Shown in pieces: positions 1-12,500 of a stretch of 64,000 nt of DNA; the stretch's first letter is position 1; every line of letters begins with the position of its first letter. The notes under the pieces are model-generated. The model was not told the origin of the DNA, searched no databases, and saw only the letters and a program-made list of their open reading frames with translations. The stretch spans positions 5,270,001 to 5,334,000 of the forward strand of contig CP075497.1 in assembly GCA_021613535.1 (NCBI GenBank), read 5' to 3'. This DNA comes from Adineta vaga. Its lineage: Eukaryota; Rotifera. A program made the position numbers and the translations under genes.

Positions 1-205
1 GTATATGATTGCAAGAACAAGTATATGAACTCGTAGAAATGTGAACACCATTATCATACAAAATAACTAAAATAAACAACGAAAAGATGTATATGTCTAT
101 ATTCATTATAGTAAATAAAAAAACAAGATTTTATTATCATGAACATTCGAATAATCGATCAATTATTACATTTAAAAAAAAGGGAGAAATAATTATAGAA
201 ATTCA

Positions 206-2590
206 TTAAATAAATGGTGGAATTGAATCACATGCATGTGGATCTTCTGAACGACCTGTTTTAAAATCACATATCAATCCTCGTCGACAATTATGATCAC
301 ATTGACTACCACTCGCAAACGATTTAGTAGAATATTGATATGCTAAACCCATCAATGGACCATCAATATCTTTTTCTAAACGCTGTATGAAATCATTCCA
401 ACCATCAGGAAATAAATTTTTCATTTTATATGCATCGCGAGCATCATACTCTTGGAGAAAAACAGTTTTATTTTGTAGATTTGATGCCGTTAAATTCATG
501 ATTACTGTGTGATAATCAAGTGTCCAAAATGAACTTTCTGGATAATCACCATCAATAGTATATGCACGATAACCAGGATTTAAAAATGAATAGGTTGTTA
601 TTGATGGACCAATATAAGCCTGTGAAAATTAGATTTTAAAATATATTGAAACTATAACATGAAATACCATTGAAACTGGTCGTTGATTATCAATTTCATC
701 ATAGAAAACCATGAATTCTTCTGAATGTGCATGACCATAAAATTGACCAGCAATCGTATTCTCATATCTACAAAGAATAAAATGAAATCAAGAATTATGA
801 ATGTGAAATGCAGACCTATTCACAATTTTATTAAAATTCCAACTAAATGCTGCCATACAAGAATGAGGTGGTTGATGACCGATGAGATGTACTTTTTCTT
901 CATGATCCTCAGCATATTGCAACCATTGTATTACCTAAATCGATCGAATCTATCCAAGTAGTTATTATATTCATATCAAAACGGAAGAAAAGCTAACCCA
1001 TTGCAATTGATCGAGAGGATCAGTTGCATTAATTAATAACCAATAGTTATCTGATGTACAGTAATTCATATTCAATGATATCAATCGTAGACCTGGTCGA
1101 ATTAAGGTTGTATAGAAAGCACCACGTTCAATACTCGCACGTGTATCTTCTGGCAGACCAAGTTTTATCCAACTATCTGCTAATGCTTCATATAACCAAG
1201 AAATATTGTCTGTTTTAATATTTGGTGTTGGATATAGATTACAAGGTGCTAGAGAATATAAAATACAAAAGAATAATGAATAGTATTATAGAAACAAAAT
1301 ATAATACCAGCTTCATGATTACCGACGGCGGAATAGAATGTTTTATTGGGAAAAGTAGATCCTAACATACGATTGATCGTATTTAGTGAATAAAGTTGAT
1401 CAGAACGCGATTGATTCCAAACGTTATGAGCTGGTAAATCACCTGTATAATAAATGAAATCTGCCTATAAAAATGTGATAGTAAAGAAATATTACGATAA
1501 AGAACAAAAATTACCTTTTCGACTGCAGCAGCATATTTTAATACTGCTTCAGCTGTCCAATAAGGAATATCACAATTGCGATAATCACCCCTAAAAGATT
1601 CATACGATTGTAACAGAGTATCAAATTAATCAAACTTTTATTTACCAAAAACCAGCACCTATATGACCAGGAGCTATAAACAAACATATAACATGTTAAA
1701 AGTATCTAATCTAAATGATATCATTTAAAATTATTTATACCAGGTTGACCTTGACGACAACAAAGTGGTTGTGAGCAATCTGCTTGCGATCCTGGTTTAT
1801 ATAAGAAATCTACATGAATATCAGATAGATGAAGAATATTGAGTTTTGGAGAATCTGGCTAAAATAGAAAAATAAAGATTCATATAAGAATTCAGTTGAT
1901 ATACTGATTGATAATATTTTACATACTGACGGAGGTTTAGGTGGTTGTGGTATTGGTTTTGGTTTATCGGGAAATGTGACATTCCAAATGAAGATTGGAA
2001 AATCTCGTTGTGGTTGACATTCAAATGCTAATGCACAAAGTTGTTTATTCGTCAATGGTGTTAATTTAACCACTTCAAAAACCACATTCTAAATGAAGAA
2101 AACAGAACAAAATCGTTTTTTTTTTCAAGAAATTATCGACAAAATTTTCTTCTACCATATATTCATGAGCAGCGCCGAGACAAACATTTTGATCCAATGA
2201 TTTATATTCTTTACAAAAAAGACTAACAGCTTCATCGATCAGAGTAGTTTCATTGAGTTCAAGCAGGAATCGAACCTCAAAGAAAAAGAAAATATCAACT
2301 TTACTCTTCAAAGAATCCGAACTTACCAATGGTGCACCCAAATCACAAAGTTCACATAATCCTGAAACTTGTAAATTTTTTAAATTCCATCGTAGCGCTT
2401 TGAAATTTGCTGATTGTTCAAATCGATGTCGATAACCCGTAAATGCATGTAACAATTTGCGATGATCATCATTCAATGGATTCTTGAGAATAGATTCAAT
2501 TTCAGTCTCAGATATTGTACGAGTATCAAGCGTTAGAATATTAATAGTAAAGAAAAAAACTAGAGCAAGAACGCAACCGCTTCTTAACAT
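206..2590 (-). CDS. SMPD1-like: Acid sphingomyelinase (sphingomyelin phosphodiesterase 1-like)
   Basis: It hydrolyses sphingomyelin to ceramide and phosphocholine in lysosomes or outside the cell. Eleven exons (2590-2327, 2275-2141, 2088-1927, 1858-1741, 1673-1646, 1590-1515, 1464-1308, 1248-998, 934-816, 767-668, 619-206) sum to 608 codons, giving 607 aa against about 630 in human. Seen in order: a hydrophobic signal peptide (MLRSGCVLALVFFF); a saposin-B-type region with paired cysteines (CELCDLG, FCKEY, CLGAAHEYM); a proline-rich linker; then the calcineurin-like phosphoesterase domain with LSDIHVD, CCRQGQPG, YRNCDIPYW, TGDLPAHN, GNHEAAPCN and the His motifs GHQPP and GHAHSEEF; and the Cys-rich C-terminal end typical of the family. 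The metal-binding Asp, His and Asn residues look intact. The start is the first ATG of the signal peptide exon. The gene is divergent from FEZ. Confidence 0.93.
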
Positions 2591-3940
2591 GATAAAAAAA
2601 AATGAAAAGTAGTTTCACGACAACCTATAAAAATATTTCTTGAGAATCATCTTATCTTAGTTATCTTTTATTTAATATTTTTCAGTGTATATGAAAAGTA
2701 TTGATAGAAGTTTCGTTTACTTCTGATTAGCTAAATGTTAAATGTTTCGTTTTGAAAGAAATCGTTGAATAATATCCATTGAATGAAACGGTTTAGTAAA
2801 GAGTAAAAATACTAGTCAATTAAAGTATATCTATCGACCAGTCATTAATATCAACTCAATTTTCTCAAGTGTTACTAAGAATAAAACTGTTCGTCGACGA
2901 ATAGTCATATTTGCAATTTCTTTGATGAATCTTATTGAAATTCAAATAAACCATCGTATCTTTCATTGATGCTGTATATATCAACAAGAGTGTTTGTATT
3001 ACAAGCTCTACGTATTGTGTAGACGATTAAAGCAATAGATTAAGTTTGATAGCGATTGATAATTCGATAAATTTTCTTTTACATGCTTCCAACTAACACA
3101 ATTTCGACTTCATGCATATCGAATAGTTACTGTATTAAGATAAGCGTCACTCACATTTCAAACAAATTCGAATGTATTATATTTTCATAACTCCTAGCAA
3201 GACTCTCGACATAACAATGATTTTCATCTAAAAAGAATTAATCTTAAAACAATACGGATCTGTTGTAAAGAGCTAAAATACAACTTCCGATTTGTGCGGA
3301 AGTTCGAAGAGTCTCTTGATGACAATGACAAATTCTTGTTTTTCCAAAATATAAAAAATACTCTCATAAAACTGTTATTGATATACATATGTTTCGCATC
3401 CTTCAAGCAACATTTCAACATCTAAATACCAATCAGTTAATGTCTAATGCAAAAGTCCTCGTACTCTTTATTAAAGACATAGTAAATAACCAATTTCTAT
3501 ACACATATGTCGATATGCAATTGTTCGAATATAACTCATCACTGAATATAATGATAATAATATCGCCATGATATGAATTGACAGCTGGATGCACAGAGAA
3601 AAACTAGATAATAGAGAAAATATGCCTAACATTTCTTTTGCAGATCCATCAATGATTCATCTTGATCGGCTGACAAACGATTTCATTGGTGGATTTTCTA
3701 CCATAGCATTGATTTGTTATCCTCCATTTTAATAGAATGAATTTCAAAAATATAAAACTAATCGAATACAACTTGACCTTCACTTTCAATATAGAAAAGA
3801 ATTTTTATTTAAACAAGAAAAAAATTGATTGGCTACAATGTTAATCTAAAAGAAATAAACAAAAAAACAAGTCTCTAATTAAACGTTTATATCCATTCTG
3901 TTATCTTCATTGAATCTTGTATAGTGTGTGTTTTTTGGTT
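2591..3940. other. Intergenic region between sphingomyelinase and FEZ
   Basis: AT-rich stretch between two divergent genes, likely holding both promoters and the FEZ 5' UTR. Short open frames here (3224-3421 minus, 3389-3571 plus) have no family likeness or splice context. I see no RNA gene or repeat family. Confidence 0.6.
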
Positions 3941-6310
3941 ATGTCGATAGGAATAACAGAAAAACGTGTCTTATATGATAATCCATGTGCCCCAATTGTA
4001 AAGTTTTCCAAAACAAATTCTCAGTCAAATGATCTTGATGATTTTGAAGAAGATGATATGACTGACGATCAAATATTATCAAATATGAATAATGACATTC
4101 AAATCAATTCAACACTTGGTAAATAAAATAAGAGAATTATGTTTTGTAAATACATTAAAAAAACACACAATTCTTTCTATTTAGGCGAACATTCATTTAA
4201 ATCCTTATCCTTAGAAGATCTTGTTCAATCATTTGACAATACAATCAATGCTTGTTTTTCTGCAGAACCAATCATTGAAATTCAAGAACAACCTTCAATT
4301 CCACGAAAAGATCTTGTTGCTTCATCAAAGTTCGTATTAATTCAATGATTTCTAATTGAATCTATTTCTATATTTTTGTTTTTCAGTACATGGTCAGAAT
4401 TAATTGAAAATCTTCGTACATCACTTCGTAATGATTTAAAGCTTCCGAACATTTCTCAAAGTTGTCAAACAGCAATGAATAGTATCTATGAACAAAATCA
4501 ACAATCAAAAATGAATGATGATGATATCACATCTATTGATGATTTAAATGAAGATGAAGAAGAAGAATTACGTGAACAATTAGACATGCATTCAGTTATT
4601 CTTGCAGCTAATCACGAACCATTTTTAACTGCAGAACAAGTGATTAGTGAAATTGATTTTATGTTACAAGACATGACACCTGATTCGGGTTATTGCGATG
4701 ATCAATCACCATCCGATATGTTGGATATACGTACACGTCGTGTGAAATATTTATCGGCAAGTGTGAATAATGATGAATTCGATTTAAAATCACAAACAAT
4801 TTATTCATTAAATGAATTGTATGAAGAATTGAATACATCTGTTAAAGAATTATCAAGTTTACTTGTTCAAGTAAATATCAATATAGTTCTTTCCTTTTGT
4901 TAAATCATATATATATATATGTGTGTGTGATTTAGGAATTAGCTGTTCGAGATGAACTTGAATATGAAAAAGAAACAAAGAACACTTTTATTTCACTTGT
5001 ATTAAGTATTCAGGTACAAGAATCCTCGATGTTTTGTTTCTGATTAGAAAAAAAATGAAAATTATTTCTTATTTAGAATAAACGTCGAAATCATCACCAG
5101 GGAGAAAAACGCTCGAAACGTCGTTCTTTATTGGGAAATAGCAATTATGTCGAACCGGGAACGGTAAATATTCTATAAATATATATTTTCTTTTTCTTTG
5201 CGTTTCATATAATTGAAAGCGAGTAATAAAATCAAATAGTTTGTATGATTTGTTCACTGGCATATACAATTAATATGAACGTGTGAATATTATCTATAGG
5301 GAATTGTCTTATTTCAAAAGAGAGAACGAGAGAAGGACGTTAGATGAATATTTATTATTAGAGAACTGAACTACAGACGCTAACGTTTTTCTTCTCTTCT
5401 ATCCTGTAGTGAATAATTGGATTAGGATAGATGAAGTGCAGCGAATGAAATGAGGTCATTAGTTCATATTTGTCTGATCATGGCGACTAATGAAAAAGAA
5501 GACAAACAATTCGATTAGTTTGTCTGATTAAATAAATTCCTTTTATTTCCTGAAACAAGAAGAAATCATTTTAATATCAATTGATCAAAATGTAAACTAT
5601 TCATTTCTATAAAAAAAGAAAAATCAAATATTTTCTTCATAATTCGTAAAGATGACCTAGAAAAGCAAGAAAAAAGATAAATTATTCATCTAAATATAGA
5701 ATATGTAAGACAATGGTAGAAAGAAAACATATTTTTATTTACTGTCCACCTGGATGATTGATAAGTTTACATCAGTAGGCGAAAAACAGAAGAATAGTTA
5801 ATGAGATATTCTGTATTATTGTCAGACAATAGATAAGAATTGAAATGATTGAGTTTTGTTTGACGAAACTACATTTGGTTTAGACAATGATACATCTTAA
5901 TCAATCTGTATTCAAAACTTTAACGACTAGTTGGCATGAAATATTTCAAAAGACTCAGGTAGATTTCATATCAGATATTCATATAATCAATTCATGTTGT
6001 TTTTATATGCTTTTTATAATATGTACATATGCAAGTTGTTAATATGAGATCAATTTTATAAAAAATGAATCATTTGTTTTCTAGTATTTAACAACGGTAA
6101 TACCCTACGATCGACAACATCCAACATATCTCTCCGTTGATCATTTACAAAGTTTAAATAAAAGTTTGTTGATATATAAATATGAAATGAAAAGATCTTA
6201 TTGATTTTATTTTTTTCTCTCGTATAGTTCTTCATGCAATTAATGAAGATAGTCCTCAAGTTCCAGACTTATTAACCAAATACATTCTCAATGTTCTTTG
6301 TCCATGTTGA
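3941..6310 (+). CDS. FEZ/unc-76: Fasciculation and elongation protein zeta (FEZ1/FEZ2, UNC-76)
   Basis: A kinesin-1 adaptor needed for axon bundling and outgrowth. Seven exons (3941-4118, 4185-4329, 4387-4870, 4936-5013, 5077-5163, 6085-6163, 6228-6310) sum to 378 codons (377 aa), close to the roughly 390 of human FEZ1. Family blocks: HSFKSLSLEDLVQSFDNTIN near the N-terminus; an acidic stretch with DDLNEDEEEELREQ; EPFLTAEQVISEID; the coiled-coil signature QELAVRDELEYEKETKNTF; then the conserved tail YLTTVIPYD and LLTKYILNVLCPC. The last-but-two intron (5164-6084) is 921 bp, far longer than the others, so the two terminal exons would be missed without the conserved tail. The ATG at 3941 is the first in the open frame; an upstream non-coding exon is possible. 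Confidence 0.92.
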
Positions 6311-6844
6311 CAAGAATGATTTAATTCTCACATAGTCATATTCATTAATCTTTCGCTATAGATGTTTGTGTGCTTTTGTACTGTGGTGATTCTCCTTTTA
6401 TATATTGTGCTCGTTTTTTTTTGACTTTTGTCTGTATTTTAGCATCTTAGATTTAGTATTTCTTTCTTTTGCTAATCAATGACATCATAAGATTCAGATA
6501 TTTTACATTTCTATGTCTTTAAAATCAAAAGAGAAACTTACGCGAATATGTTGTCTTGATATTTAATCTAGTCTTTTATTGTTCTTTGTCGGTTAGACTG
6601 ATAAATGAGCTTTTGGTGTATATGCGCGCGCACTCCTTTACCTTGGTATTTTATTGAAATCTATTCATAATATATATATGTTTATTATTAATTACTACTT
6701 GTATTGTGTGTGTATGTATTGTTGTTTCTTTTCTTTTCTTTAAAGAAAATAAAGGAAAAAAGTTTTATGTAGTATAAGATAAACATTCTCAAAATATTTA
6801 GCGCGCATGTGTTAATATAGTTTGAAACGAAAGTTATTTAGAAT
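6311..6844. other. Intergenic region
   Basis: The FEZ 3' UTR, then the promoter region of the next gene on the same strand. It contains runs of T and short GT repeats. No coding or structural RNA signal seen. Confidence 0.5.
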
Positions 6845-7699
6845 ATGGAATATCCTTTGATAATTATGGAATTATTTTGGATAGTAAATGGATATAGTTC
6901 AAGAAATGATGATCGATATCATTTTGAATTAATTCTACAAGTTTTACGACGATATCCATTTATCAGACAAAGACTTCGATATCTTTGTTATAGAGAACTC
7001 AGTAGATGTAAACGTGAAAGAATATTACGATTTTATCTACGTCATATTGATGATAAGGATTTACAAGAAAGATTAGATTATCTGATTGATTGTTTTATGG
7101 AGTCACAAAAATGTAGACGAAATATGAATTGGTATCAATGGTCAGAATGGAGTCCATGTTCGGTAACATGTGGTATGGGTAAGATGAATTATATATCGAC
7201 AGTAACAGACCAAAAGTAGATCTTGTCAGATTTGTTTTGATCCAATTTCAGCACATGTTGATATATCATTTATCAAAACAATTATCTTTATGTCAGATTA
7301 TATAAAGATTGATATTATGAAAATAGTATCTGAAATGTTTTATTTCTGATAGGTTATAAGATTCGAAGGCGTTCATGTAAAATTAATCGTCAATGTTTGA
7401 TTCATTCCATGAAAAGTCAATTAAATGATTGTTTTATAAATTCTTGTCTAATATCTACTACTGCGATGACGAAGAATGATGTCATTCAGTATATGAATGA
7501 CGATTTATCAATCGATCATAGATTGATGCTTATATTAATCTTTGTTTTTCCATTTCTCTTCACAATTCTATGTGTACCATTATGTATATTTTATTATATT
7601 TATGAAATGGATTTTAAATTACATGCTTTAACTATTCAAATTTATACTTTATGTCAAAGATATTGTGAAATAAAGACAAGAAGAACAAATATCAGGTGA
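6845..7699 (+). CDS. Small single-pass membrane protein with one thrombospondin type 1 repeat
   Basis: Two exons (6845-7178, 7353-7699) joined by a GT-AG intron give 226 aa. The N-terminus (IIMELFWIVNGYSS) could be a signal peptide. A basic, helix-rich region follows, then one thrombospondin type 1 repeat with the WYQWSEWSPCSVTCG motif, which the intron splits between TCGMG and YKIRRRSC. A strong transmembrane segment (LMLILIFVFPFLFTILCVPL) sits near residue 175, and a short basic tail faces the cytoplasm. TSP1 repeats usually bind matrix or are glycosylated on W and S/T. The single repeat joined to a transmembrane anchor is not a named protein I recognise. The reading frame across the intron and the intact TSP1 cysteines make the gene real; its role is unknown. 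Confidence 0.8.
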
Positions 7700-9541
7700 T
7701 AACAAACATTATTATTATTACGGTTGTTATTGTTGTTGTTACTGTACGACATTCTTGAGTGTCGGTGATCAATTACTCACCATGTACATGTATCAATATA
7801 TATACAATGTATATAGTTTGTTGGAGAAATGAAAAAAAAAGAGAAAACTCGAAGATTAACTCCAGAAGGTCATTAGATAATGGTATCAATGTTTGTTAAT
7901 GCAAAGGAAACATTATACAGATCCTTGAGTAATAGAACGATTGTTTGTTTCTTCAAGACAAAAAGAAAACGAAAGCTTTATATTCTTTTTTTGTTCCCAA
8001 AATAATCTTTATAATTGATCTCCTTTCTATGACAAGTACTCGTAGTTTAGCACATCCGACACGAAAAATACTGAACTTTAATTTTTTCATATAAGAGAAG
8101 ATTGACACATACATTGTACTTTTCATCAACAAACAACTATTTTTGATTTTTTTTTTCTTTAAAAGCATGATCTTTTCTGTTCTAGTTACATCAATAATAA
8201 CATCCACAGGGGTTACATATGAAACTATTGTTTTGTTTTATAAACCTTTTTATGAGAATATCTTCCCATCTATTGCTAATATTATCGCACCGTCATCATT
8301 ATCGTCATCGTCAAACGTTCGACAGCATTCTTTTGATGAAGACAACGTTAATGTGCAAGCATCTTATGTTTGCACTACTGTGATTATCCGCATCAGTTGC
8401 AGGCATCCGCATTGATAGTATATGTGAAGCGAGTAAACATTCGTTGGATGATGGCAAATATGTCTTTATATACATTTTGTTTTTATCACAATATATATAT
8501 ATATACTTACATCTCTAGTTTCTTTTGTTCTTCGGAAGAAAATAAATGGAGCTTTCATTGTATCGTGAGAAAGTTTTGCCATCAATCTACAACTCTTGAT
8601 TTCGTCAAGGTTTGTTAATAGATAACTTCGATGAACTGAATTGATCTATAATTTAGATATAGATTTACTATATTTGTTCATTCATGCAAAAAGAAAGGGA
8701 AAAAAACAATTTTCTTCATGTATATACATAGAATATTGTAGCATTAGTGTTAGGCAATGCTGTCTATAATGGTCATTATCATTGCAATAAAGCTTTTTTT
8801 CTATTATTTATGTATGTAGACACTCAGGGACGATTAGCATTCTCTTTCTTTCTTCATCGTCATCTGAATGTCGATCAGATCGTACAACTTATTGGAATAC
8901 ATTTTACTCGTTCTCTGTTGATATCATAGAATTACAATCAACGTTCGTGTTTTCTACTTACCATTTTCTTCTCGTTAGTCATGGATGAATATATTACTGA
9001 ATTAGTTGTTTTTTATCATGTCAATTATCTTTCTATCGTTGTTCTCGCGATTTTGAGAGAATATTTTCCATTTGGCGATCTACCAAATAAGACCATCCGG
9101 CCTCTAGATTGTCGAGTAGAATCCATTAAAAGATATTTTTTCTGTTCTTTGTACCCAAAGAAACCACATTAGAATATAATAGTTATCATAGACAAGAAGA
9201 AGAAAGAAACTTTCGTCATAATCTTCTGCTCTTTTATTTACAACTGTATTGTGCCATTCTTCGTTTTTTCCTTCTACTTCATATGTGGGTACATATTTTC
9301 ATCGAGATACTAAATGATCAATACCAGAAAACCATTGCATACAGAAATGGACAGATTTCCTTACAGTATTTCTTCTTTCTCTTTCTTTTCTGACCTAAAA
9401 TCGTTTGCTGCATATCGATCTACAATCTTTTTTTAGAATTCTTATCGATAATTGACGTTATTCTGTTTTTCTTTTTGTCTTTTTTTTTTATAAATAATTA
9501 TTTAGTAGATCCTTGAACTAAGAGAATAACGAACGAAACGA
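7700..9541. other. Twitchin upstream region
   Basis: About 1.8 kb before the twitchin start. A likely 5' UTR intron ends at the T-rich acceptor just before 9507 (TTATTTAG). Open frames at 8143-8415, 8370-8618 and 8981-9172 lack family likeness. The region probably holds the twitchin promoter and non-coding first exon. Confidence 0.5.
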
Positions 9542-12500
9542 ATGGCGACTAGTGCACCACGATTCTTGAAGCCACCAGCCATTCGACAGATACCAGATGA
9601 TTCGACGCGTCTCTTTCTCGAATGTCAAGTAGAAGGTACGCCTAAGCCTGATATAACATGGTTTCAAAATGATACTCAACTTTCGAATACGTCAACCAAA
9701 CATAAACAAACAATCAAACTTGCATCAGGAAGTAATTATGATGTAACACTTGAAATTACGGATATATCTGCTACGGACACTGGAGCATATAAAATTGTTG
9801 TTAAAAATAAAGCTGGTGAAATAACTGCTAATGTTAATTTGAATTTTTCAACAGATGATGCAAATGAATCTACAACGACTGGTGAAAATAGGTCATTTTA
9901 TTCAAGATTTAATTTAGAATTATTAATTTTATGAATCTTTTTTTTAGTTCATCGGAAGGTTCTGCACCCGTATTTACACAAAAACCAATTATTAAACAAG
10001 ATAATGATGGTAAACGTTTAATATTTGAATGTAAAATATCTGCCGAACCCAAACCAGATATATTCTGGTCACGTGATGATGTAGCAGTTGAAAATTCTGG
10101 TCGTTATTTGATTTATTGTGATGCCTTACCAAATAATTCATATCTAGCATGTCTTGAAATTGATGATGTGAATACAACAGATGCCGGAAAATATAAAGTC
10201 ACAGCAAAAAATACTTTAGGAGAAAGCAATGCTAATATTGCTTTAAATCTTGATCGTAAGTTTTGCGAATTCTAATTCCTTCTATTGTAGAATCAATATG
10301 ACATTGAATTATATTGATTTAGAACAAGATCAAGCTGCTGGTAGTAGTGGTCGACCGACATTTACTCAAGCACCACAAGTTCGTATGTTTGAAGAATCTG
10401 TACTTTTGGAATGTCGATGTACAGCTGATCCAATACCAAGTTTTACATGGACACTAGATGGTAAATCACTTACTATGGGAACAAAATGTAAACAAGGAAT
10501 ATTAACTAATGGAACTACACATACAATCTTTTTGGAGATTGCTCAATTAACAAAGAAAGATTCTGGAATTTATAAAGCTACAGCCAAAAATGTTAAAGGT
10601 GATGGATCAGCAAATATTGAATTAAATATTGGAGAAATTAATTTCAAGTTTGTTATCATGGTTTTGTTTTATTTGAATGTAAATAGAATTGATTATTTAG
10701 ATTACCGGATGGTCTTGCACCATCTTTTGTTGGTAAACCAACAATTAAACAAGATGCTAAAACTGCTACGATTCAAATTGATATTATTGCTGATCCTAAT
10801 CCCTCATTATATTGGACAAAAGATGGCAAAGAATTATCTAATGTTGATAAAATTATTACACGAATCGAAGGAAAAGGAGGAAATAAATATACCGTTCTTC
10901 TTGATATTAAAGTTTGTTACAATTTCATGGCATTTCTAACAAAAAATAATTTCTTGTTATTTCGTTTAAATAGAATTTAGCATCATCGGATAGTGGAGTT
11001 TATAAATGTACCTTATCGAATGAAGTTGGTACAGCTGTTGCTAATATTGCCCTTAAAGTTGCTGGTATGTGATTCATTGATTGAATTTTATTACGTGAAG
11101 AAAGAATCGTATTTTTAATAGGAGATAAGGCTAATTTGGAACAAGTCGATCGTATTGCTCCTGCATTTGAAAAACCGAAAATTACCAAAGATACCAAACA
11201 AAAATCGATTAAAATTGAATGTCGTTGCAAAGGAAAAACGGAACCAAAGATTACATGGAAAAAAGATAAAACAGAAATCAAAGATAAACCAAATAAATAT
11301 AAGATTAGTAAAACAAAAGGCATAGATGATACATATGTATTTATACTCGAGATTCTTGTAAGTTCACTTTGACCTTTCCAGTAAAAAGAAAAAGAAATGA
11401 TTAATTACTGTGTACATATTCAGACTGCTGTCACGGCTGATAGTGGTGTTTATAAAATTTTGGCAAAAAATGATGCGGGTGACTCACAAGCTTTAGTGAA
11501 TCTAACTGTTGATGCAGAACAAGAACCACCGTAGGACAATTAACTGAATTATAGTTATTTTTCTTTTATGAAAATTCTTCATTTTTCTTTTATTTAGAAA
11601 AGATGTAGATCCTAAGAAGAAACCTTCGGAAAAGAAACCTGCTGGTAATTGTCATTATTAAATTGTTGAAGTCCAAAAAAACGAATTCGTTTTCTTATAG
11701 GAGTACCTACAATCTCAGCTCCTGTCGAAAATCTTGCGGATGAAAATGATCTTAATCTACCTACAATACAAGGTGAAATAAAATGATAATTAGATAATAT
11801 ATTAATTGTTTTATTATTTGTTATAGGCGAGGAACCAGTATACGAAGATGCTGGACCACGACGTGCGAAAGCCGGTGAGTAACTATCAATATTAAATCGA
11901 AATGAAGAGAGAGAAAAATACTTCGTTTATTTATACAAATCGTTATTAACCTAATCTCTTTATCATTTCAGATTCTCAACTACATCCTGATAAAGCAGAA
12001 GATGTATGATGTTAACTATATCTTTACTTGATTTAGAATTTTGTCATTATTATTTGTTAGGCTGGCGATGAGTCAGGTGGTTCACGCCGTTCGAGTGCAA
12101 ATGAACGACGACCATCGCTTCGTCATGTTGATCAAGAAAGTACACTTAAAGTTAAACGAAACTCAAAAACACAACGGCCATCAATGTCGGAAGTTATACC
12201 AGGTTGGCCATCTTTACAGAAAGTGAAGCGACCAGAAAAGGTGAACATCTCAAATCAACAACATCAAATTCTTTTGATTGGGCATGAATTTATTGCATGA
12301 ATATGTCTGATTATTCGTTTGATTAAGATAAGCATGAGCATGTCGACATCAATTCTAAGTGTAAAACAAACGCACGAATAGGACGAATTCTATTTATTCA
12401 TATATATTTAGGAAAAAGAAGCATTTGTCGAACCATTAACTGACATTCACTGTAAAGAAGAAGATGGAGAAATAACCTTTAATTGCACTTTTTGTAAGCC

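Noticed and set aside
2250-2290. tRNA-like T-loop (GAGGTTCGATTCC, minus strand)
   Set aside because: It spans an intron/exon edge of the sphingomyelinase gene, and no acceptor stem or anticodon arm fits.
8143-8415. 90-codon frame upstream of twitchin
   Set aside because: Low-complexity, no splice context or family likeness; probably non-coding.
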